A stretch of DNA of 64,000 bases, taken from NCBI GenBank assembly GCA_947462335.1, contig OX381721.1, forward strand, positions 33,408,303-33,472,302, read 5' to 3'. Shown one piece after another: positions 57,948-64,000 of the stretch. The position numbers and the translations under genes were made by a program. The notes under the pieces are model-generated. The model saw only the letters and a program-made list of their open reading frames with translations. It was not told where the DNA came from and did no database searches. The stretch is from Harmothoe impar (Eukaryota > Annelida > Polychaeta > Phyllodocida > Polynoidae). Each line of letters starts with the position of its first letter. Within the stretch, counting starts at the first letter, position 1.

Positions 57948-58369
57948 TTTATACAAATACAATTATTCATTCCTTTCAGCAAGAAAATTAGCTCAATGTA
58001 ATCATATGATTTTAACTGCCCTACTTATCAGAGCCTTGACGACATCTGACCGCCCCCCTTTTCAAGATCTAAATGGAAATTCACCGCCACCGCTTTTCAG
58101 AGTACTGCAGCGCCATTACCTAATTCTTTTTGTATGTGAAAAAAAACAGCACTGATAAGGGGTTTAATTAGACAGATATTGGTTTCTACACTATCAAAAA
58201 AATAAAACCCTCAGCGCTTTAATGCTAAAGGTGGCAATAGTGCTTTAATGCGCTACGCCCTTTGTCGATACGCCAGTGTATGCATGCATGCAGCCCTGGT
58301 GAGGAACTCTGAGTGCCGCATTCATGACTTATGACGACAACGGGCACTGCATATTAAAGCGCTATGCGA

Positions 58370-59705
58370 CTATTAAAGGGTTAGATCCAGTCTTGCTACA
58401 GGCATCCAGAATGCTATACCCAGAGTTGGTGGTCTGGTCCAGACTGCTGTACACAGATTGTAGACGGGATGGCGGGTTGCTGCCAGACTATCCCTCTGGT
58501 ACGATATGCGGCTGGCGCGGCCGAGCCTGTCTTATATGATGCTGAGTCTAACTATGTATTAGATACCCTACGAGTAACTGAGAGTATGTCAAAATAATCA
58601 CGGCAAACTGACTGGCGTCTTCATAGGATCATAGGGTGGTTATTATTACATAACTCAGTAACCTTTGGTTATGTGTTAGATAGAGTACGCTTGGACACGG
58701 TTATTCCATATACCCACTGCCCCACAGGGTCAAGACGAGGTGATTTAAATAATAAGACCCAGACGGGTAAAATAGCCAAAGTCAACAATGACCTGTTTTG
58801 TTTTGTTTTTTTTGTTTTTTTTAGCCAATATGGACAAAGAGACACGGGGTGCTGTACACAGGTTGTGGACGGGCTGGTGGGTCACTGCCAGACTATCTCC
58901 CTGGTCCGATATGCAGCCGGCGTGGCCGAGCCTGTCTTATATGATGCTGAGTCTAACTATGTATTAGATACCCTACGAGTAACTGAGAGTATGTCAAAAT
59001 AATCACGGCAAACTGACTGGCGCCTTCATAGGATCATAGGGTGGTTATTATTACATAACTCAGTAACCTTTGGTTATGTGTTAGATAGAGTACACTTGGA
59101 CACGGTTATTCCATATACCCACTGCCCCACAGGGTCAAGACGAGGTGATTTAAATAATAAGACCCAGACGGGTAAAATAGCCAAAGTCAACAATGACCTG
59201 TTTTTTTTTGTTTTTTTTAGCCAATATGGACAAAGAGACACGGGGTGCTGTACACAGGTTGTGGACGGGCTGGTGGGTCACTGCCAGACTATCTCCCTGG
59301 TCCGATATGCAGCCTGCGTGGCCGAGACTGTCTTATATGAGGCTGAGTCTAATTATGTATTAGATGTGCTACGAGTAACTGAGAGTGTGTCAAAATAATC
59401 ACGGCAAACTGACTGGCGACCTCATAGGTCAGTTATTATTACATAACTATTATTACATAACTCAGTAACCTTCGGTTATGTGTTAGATAGCGTGCACTTG
59501 GACACGTTTATTCCATGTACCCGCTGCCCCACAGGGTCAACACGAGGTGTTTAAATAATAAGACCCAGACGGGTAAAATAGCCAAGTCAACAATGTCCTG
59601 TTTTTTTTTAGCCAATATGGACAAAGAGAAACGGGGTGCTGTACACAGCTTGTGAACGGGGTGGCGGGTCGCTGCCAGACTATCCCCTGGTCCGATATGC
59701 AGTAA
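58370..59705 (+). repeat. Four tandem units (~405 bp) with exon-like ORFs
   Basis: Full units start near 58669 and 59073. A partial first unit (58430-58597) and a shortened last one (59475-59705) flank them. Each contains a T-run ending TTTTTTTTAG followed by CCAATATGGACAAAGAGA-type sequence. In one frame the units end in GAGA-poor but conserved peptides: VDGLVGHCQTISLVRYAA, EPVLYDAESNYVLDTLR and VTESMSK then stop (58597, 59002, 59398). Unit 1 keeps the peptide with amino acid changes and unit 4 has a one-base loss. The pattern suggests duplicated terminal exons with a 3' splice site, or a 106-109 aa intronless ORF. Product unknown. Confidence 0.65.
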
Positions 59706-59900
59706 ATTTTCTGCACCGTGTGACAACGACCGATCAGCTACCAACCTATTTTTGGTTATTTTTCTATTCAGTTTTTGATCAGCGCACTTTATTATCGTGG
59801 TTTTTTTTTTTTAATTTTTTAATCATAAATAATATGTAGACTTGGAAAAAAAAAAGAGAGCTGACATGTCGCTGTTTTGTCACTAAACCCAAAGACCCAC

Positions 59901-60101
59901 CCACCCCGTAGGAAGGGTGGACGTTTGTGAACGTTCCCTTAGGTCTCTATTCTTTATTTATTGTGTGGCCCCTAAAGAGGGGCCAACCAACTGACACTGT
60001 CAGTTGGTTAGTAGATGCTACTCAACATGGGCGTAATTAATTACACCTAGTGTTGAGAAACAACATGACTGAGCTCAAAAGGCCCCCGTTGGGTGGGGGC
60101 C
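59901..60101. other. Cluster of five strong hairpins
   Basis: Consecutive inverted repeats: 59901-59920 (CCACCC/GGGTGG), 59967-59984 (GGCCCCT/AGGGGCC, 4 nt loop), 59985-60009 (perfect AACCAACTGACA/TGTCAGTTGGTT), 60021-60057 (CTCAACA...TGTTGAG with TAATTAATTA centre) and 60081-60101 (GGCCCCC/GGGGGCC). Three abut or nearly abut. Such spacing is not expected by chance; an RNA structure, transcription end or replication signal are all possible. Confidence 0.7.
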
Positions 60102-60879
60102 CTTGTGGCACAACGAGTTGGTTCGTTTTTCAGATTACCGACTCGGCGAGAGTTTCTGCCTATGTATCTTTTATAAAGCCTTAGATATGGTGTGGTATTT
60201 TTCATCTCGCTATAGTTTAGTTGGTATTCAAAGAAACTGCCTCATTTCTATCAGAAATACACAATATTGAATTGTTTTTATATTTTAATATATTCAGAAG
60301 CACACTTTGTTGCCTATATAGCTCATTATGCGTTGAAATGTTCGCGAGCATCGTAGGAATGTACAAATCCCCTATTGTGGCGCCATCTGACGAAAGAGCA
60401 AGGAACTATACGTGACCTGAACCCCGCCCTCAGCGCGTTCGTTATTCGCATCTTTGACAGCGACTAAGAGACGCTCAAACTGTCTCTTATTTAGTTTGAA
60501 CTTATCACAAATTTGTCTTTGATAGGTCGTAGATCGACTTCTGACTTTTTAGTTAGAATAAAAAACAAGTGACGCCGCCACAGACCCGCGCATTAACGCG
60601 CTCCGCCGTCTTCAGAGGGCCGAGTCTATAGTACAGTAGATTCTACTGTGTACTTACACTAACAGTGCTACATATACATACCTGAGTCATAAGTGGGTTT
60701 TTTTTTTTGGTTTTTTAGGGGAAAAAAAGTGATCTACTCACCCAAACCGCTATTAGTAGGTAACCTGTATGACCCATGCCGCAAACATCTGCCTCGTGAC
60801 TGATAGTGTACCGGTGGTGAAGTGCTGTTGCAAGAACAATTGAGGCTCTTTATATAGCTGAGAGAGCGAATGGACTAAT

Positions 60880-61465
60880 CTTGTTTTCACCTTGAGCCCC
60901 ACCCTATTCCAGAGAGGGTATCAAAAATCGCATGTACACGTATATGGGCTTATAGCTGGTGAATAGATAAGGCGGGGCACCTGTGTATACTAAGACTCCA
61001 GGGGGCGTTTTAACGACAGGTGTGACGCGCCAGCCCGTGGAGGGAGCTTTTTTGTTTTTCACCTAGAGAGCGTATACAAAGCCTACAGGGGGTGATTAAC
61101 GCCCGGTGTGACGCGCCAGCCAGTGGCCGGATCACCTCATCTTCTAAGCTTTTGTTTTCACCTAGAGAGGGGATCGAGAGTGTATACAAAAAACTACAGG
61201 GATGTTTAACGCGGCCAGCTGCCTACATGCTATAGTCTAAGCCTGTTTTCAGCTAGAGAGGGATCTACATCACCTAAGCCCTTTCCACCCTTAAATCGAT
61301 CTGATAATTACCATAAAGAAGAGTAATGCGCGTTACATGTATATGGGCTTATAGCTGAGTAAGAGCTTAAGATGCTAGTCAACTGTGTATGCAAAAAAAC
61401 AAACTACAGGGGGTGTCTAAAGTCGATTGTCATGCGCCAGCGGGCGGACAGAAGTCTGCCACTCT
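60880..61465. repeat. Degenerate repeats, ACCTAGAGAG..GTATACAAA..CTACAGGG units
   Basis: Units of about 110-130 bp contain TTTTCACCTAGAGAG, GTATACAAA, CTACAGGGGGTG, TTAACG and GTGTGACGCGCCAGCC. Three to four are visible, and TGTATATGGGCTTATAGCTG occurs at both ends of the region. No ORF is conserved. Confidence 0.65.
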
Positions 61466-61752
61466 AGCTGTGACTACAAGCGCGTGCGTGTGGTAGACAG
61501 CTTAAATCAAACACGAGTTAAGCTCCTTATAGCTTCCTACTGTCTGCGGATTCGAGTCTTTTGTTTTTTTCATGTATTTCCTCGGAGGGTCGAACAGGAT
61601 TAAAGATGTAACGAACCCGCGCCTACACAGGTAGACAGCCGGTCGCCTTCCTAGTGAGAGTTTTCCTCCTGAGTTAAGAAGCTTATCTCGGAGCCTAGTA
61701 CATAAGCGAGAGTGAAACATGAGTCCCACACACTTCTTCAACCACCTTCAGC

Positions 61753-63066
61753 ATGGCGTCATCAGGAATCACTCTACGTTCTACCGAATGTGAGCAATCC
61801 CAACACTACTACAGAGCCGCGACAACACCACATGAGGAGACGTCCATGTTTACTGATGAGTCAACAAGTAGCAAGGTGGAGGTTGGTTTTTATCAAGATT
61901 CGTACGGGTGGCTGGAAAGTGTGAGGGCTACTTCTGCAGCTAATGCTGCTGCTCGTGCAAAACGTGAAGCTCGTAAGGTGGAAGTTGGTTTTTATCAAGA
62001 TTCGTACGGGTGGCTGGAAAGTGTGAGGGCTACTTCTGCAGCTAATGCTGCTGCTCGTGCAAAACGTGAAGCTCGTATCGCTGTTCGTGCTACACATGTA
62101 GCATACGAAGTTGCCAATGCTGCTAACAACGTTGCTGTTACTCTCGCCGCTGCTGCTCGTGCTGCTAATCTTTTTGCTACTGTTTCCGCTCTTGCTACCG
62201 ATGCTGCTGCTACTGATGCTGCAACGTCTGCTAAAAGTGTCGCTGTTGCGGCTGCTGCTAGGGCTAATGCTATTAATGCTTGTACAGCTGCTAAAAAAAT
62301 AGCCTGTTTTGCTTATGCTAGTCGCAGTGTCGCTGTTACGGCTATGACTGATGCCCATGATGCTAAGTTACGGGCTTCTGCTTTTGCTGAAGATGCTGTT
62401 GATGCTCAAGATGTTGCTGCTGCTGCTGCTACTGCTGCTGATGAGGCTGCTGCTGCCGCTGCTGCTGCTGCTGAAGATGCTGCTGCTGCTGCGGCTGATG
62501 CTCTAGACACCTATGACGCTGCTGCTCTAGACACCTATGACGCTGCTGCTGCTGAAGATACTGCTGCCGCTGCTGCTACTGCTGCTGCTGAAGATGCTGC
62601 TGCCGCTGCTCTAGACACCTATGACGCGGCTGCTGCTGCTTTTGCTGAAGCTACTGTTGATGCTGCTGCTGCTACTGCTGCTGCCGCTGCTGCTACTGCT
62701 GCTGCCACTGCTCTAGACACCTATGACGCTCCTGCTACTCCTGCTCTAGACACCTATGATGCTGCTGCTGCTGCTGCTGCCACTGCTCTAGACACCTATG
62801 ACGCTCCTGCTACTCCTGCTCTAGACACCTATGATGCTGCTGCTGCTGCTGCTGCCACTGCTCTAGACACCTATGACACTCCTGCTACTCCTGCTCTAGA
62901 CACCTATGATGCTGCTGCTGCTGCTGCTGCTGCTGAAGATGCTGCTGCTGCTGCTGCACTAGTCATCTATGACGTGGCTACTGCTCTAGACACTTATGAC
63001 GCGGCTGCCGCTGCTGCTGCTGCTGAAGATGCTGCTGCTGCTGCTGCTCTAGACACCTATGACTGA
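61753..63066 (+). CDS. 437 aa alanine-rich repeat protein of the Polinton-like element
   Basis: Single open frame from ATG (GCATGG context) to a TGA just before the right inverted repeat. Residues 1-40 are a Ser/Thr-rich head. Residues 41-108 are two nearly identical 34-residue blocks (KVEVGFYQDSYGWLESVR, then ATSAANAAARAKREAR). Residues 109-220 are Ala-rich helix with regular Ala/Val/Arg spacing. From about 250 to the end, poly-Ala segments of 5-11 residues alternate with AEDA and LDTYDA (about 12 times), the last residues being LDTYD. The DNA is mostly GCT/GCTG repeats, but LDTYDA units are precise to the codon, arguing for selection or recent unit duplication. No signal peptide or known domain. 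A fibrous or coiled structural protein is the best guess; a poly-GCT artefact is the alternative. Confidence 0.65.
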   Translation: MASSGITLRSTECEQSQHYYRAATTPHEETSMFTDESTSSKVEVGFYQDSYGWLESVRATSAANAAARAKREARKVEVGFYQDSYGWLESVRATSAANAAARAKREARIAVRATHVAYEVANAANNVAVTLAAAARAANLFATVSALATDAAATDAATSAKSVAVAAAARANAINACTAAKKIACFAYASRSVAVTAMTDAHDAKLRASAFAEDAVDAQDVAAAAATAADEAAAAAAAAAEDAAAAAADALDTYDAAALDTYDAAAAEDTAAAAATAAAEDAAAAALDTYDAAAAAFAEATVDAAAATAAAAAATAAATALDTYDAPATPALDTYDAAAAAAATALDTYDAPATPALDTYDAAAAAAATALDTYDTPATPALDTYDAAAAAAAAEDAAAAAALVIYDVATALDTYDAAAAAAAAEDAAAAAALDTYD

Positions 63067-63199
63067 AAACATAGTAGGCGTTATTTACAAACACTGCTGT
63101 TACCTATGCCTAAACTTAGTAGGTCTTATTTACAAACAAGAGAGCCACGTGGTGTTGTTTACAAACAAAGAGAGCCACGTGGTGTTGTTTACAAACAAA

Positions 63200-63612
63200 G
63201 ATAGTCACGTGATGTTGTTGTGGTCTATCATGTCAATGAAGGGGTCACGTGATCAAGGGGGCACGGTCTATTATGCAAATGAGGGGGTCGCGTGACCAAA
63301 TGGCGACCTCTGATTGGCTGGTGATCAAGAGGGCGTGGCTTATTATGCAAATGAAAGGGTCACGTGATCAAGGGGGCGTGGCCTATTATGCAAATGAGGG
63401 GGTCACGTGACCAAATGGAAGCCTCTGATTGGCTGGTGATCAAGGGGGCGTGGTCTATTACGTAATTATGCAAATGAGGGGGCGTGGCCTATTACGTAAT
63501 TATGCAAATGAGGGGGTCACGTGACCAAATGGAGGCCTCTGATTGGCTGCATGTCGATTGAGTAATAAACAGTAGTTAACTATAGTCCCGTTCCGATACA
63601 TACTATACTACT
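63200..63612 (-). repeat. Right terminal inverted repeat
   Basis: Reverse complement of the left repeat, very similar over the outer 155-200 bp and then modular, with some units gained or lost. Inner units (GAGAGCCACGTGGTGTTG) continue almost to the stop codon of the alanine-rich gene. Confidence 0.9.
63564..63569 (+). terminator. AATAAA in the right inverted repeat (outward)
   Basis: AGTAATAAACAG near the outer edge. The mirror copy at 54092-54097 on the minus strand faces the other way. Each could end transcripts leaving the element, including that of the alanine-rich gene, about 500 bp downstream of its stop. Confidence 0.45.
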
Positions 63613-63618
63613 TGTACT
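63613..63618. other. Target-site duplication TGTACT, right
   Basis: Exact copy of 54043-54048 immediately outside the right inverted repeat. Confidence 0.85.
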
Positions 63619-64000
63619 GTGCCCCTTTTATTTCTTGATGCATAAATGCAGCCCTGGCAAGTCATTCAGTCACAAAAATTGAATGAATGCATCATGCAGC
63701 TTCATAAGTGTATCAACCCCATGTAGACAGCATAATGCTGTCCCCTGTTGTTAAAAGATGACCACTCCCTTACTTTACAATACAAGGCTGATGTCTGCAT
63801 TGTAATCTATATTAAACCTACCGGACTACGGCTATAGCCGGCAAATAGTCTGCCGGTCTAGCGGAGAAAGAGATACTTTCAGTCTGGCTGTGTCCCAAAG
63901 ATTCTTGCCTATAATATTATGCCATTTTTTACGGCTTGTAAATCGGACCATTATTAAGGTTTCTATAGCATAAAACAGAAACTAAAATAGTTAATATAAT
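63619..64000. other. Right flank of the Polinton-like insertion
   Basis: Holds a palindromic GCATAAATGCAGCCCTGGC repeat (63640-63715) and a terminal piece of a G/C-run MITE (GATGACCACTCCCTTA near 63757-63772). No gene. Confidence 0.5.

Larger units (their letters stand above)
54049..63612. mobile_element. 9.56 kb Polinton-like element, non-autonomous, unusual cargo
   Basis: Bounded by inverted repeats of about 400 bp starting 5'-AG and a 6 bp duplication (TGTACT). The outer 155 bp of the two repeats differ at only about one or two positions, which suggests recent mobility or gene conversion. The interior has two ORFs that look like real proteins (57295-57648 and 61753-63066), a 405 bp tandem array with exon-like ORFs, hairpins and several short repeats. 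I see no protein-primed DNA polymerase B, retroviral-type integrase, packaging ATPase, protease or capsid ORF, although autonomous Polintons usually have them over 15-20 kb. I read it as a non-autonomous derivative; a separate virus-like or plasmid-like origin cannot be excluded. Confidence 0.75.

Noticed and set aside
59967..59984. GGCCCCTAAAGAGGGGCC as a histone mRNA 3' stem-loop
   Set aside because: The stem is 7 bp and the loop AAAG rather than a 6 bp stem with a UUUM loop, and no histone gene lies upstream.
61861..62358. Minus-strand serine-rich ORF of 165 aa
   Set aside because: It is the complement of the GCT-rich alanine gene; poly-Ser arises from AGC codons.
54049..63612. ProtoRAG/Transib or piggyBac element
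   Set aside because: The duplication is 6 bp (not 5 bp or TTAA), the ends start AG rather than CAC or CCC, and no RAG-like or piggyBac ORF is present.

Overview
The window looks like genomic DNA of a marine invertebrate, most likely a lancelet (Branchiostoma-like). This is an inference from style: genes split into small GT-AG exons, very dense MITEs, tRNA-headed repeats, C/G-run repeats and several non-LTR retrotransposon pieces. No bacterial or organellar gene organisation is present.

Two paralogous secreted serine proteases (chymotrypsin-fold family S1A) lie head-to-tail on the minus strand. Protease A has coding exons from 15445 down to 6350 (302 aa) and a TATA box plus 5' UTR exon near 24.3 kb. 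Protease B has coding exons from 35376 down to 28821 (307 aa) and the same kind of promoter near 52.9 kb. Both were assembled exon by exon from splice sites and reading phase. Each has a 5' UTR exon, a signal-peptide exon and seven further exons with matching phases and near-identical lengths. They arose by tandem duplication and have intact His/Asp/Ser triads. Their S1 pocket is elastase-like rather than trypsin-like, and they show an unusual cysteine pattern.

The long introns and the intergenic space are a museum of mobile DNA: foldback MITEs with expanded minisatellite arms, TTA-flanked MITEs (one supplies part of protease B's first splice donor), triply nested MITEs at 35.5-37.3 kb, and a 3.4 kb element with CAGGG ends. 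A non-LTR retrotransposon at about 46.2-50.9 kb sits inside protease B's 5' UTR intron. Its first ORF fuses an L1-ORF1-like RNA-binding protein to a NADAR domain. Its second ORF looks like a degenerate SGNH hydrolase. Its endonuclease/reverse transcriptase region is internally deleted.

The right end holds the most unusual object, a 9,564 bp element at 54049-63612. It is bounded by about 400 bp terminal inverted repeats (5'-AG...CT-3') and a perfect 6 bp target duplication (TGTACT), the signature of Polinton/Maverick elements. None of the usual Polinton genes is visible. Instead it carries a 117 aa protein with a duplicated motif, an alanine-rich 437 aa protein built of LDTYDA repeats, a roughly 405 bp tandem array containing exon-like ORFs, a cluster of strong hairpins, and terminal repeats packed with consensus animal transcription-factor sites. 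It is probably a non-autonomous Polinton derivative with undescribed cargo.
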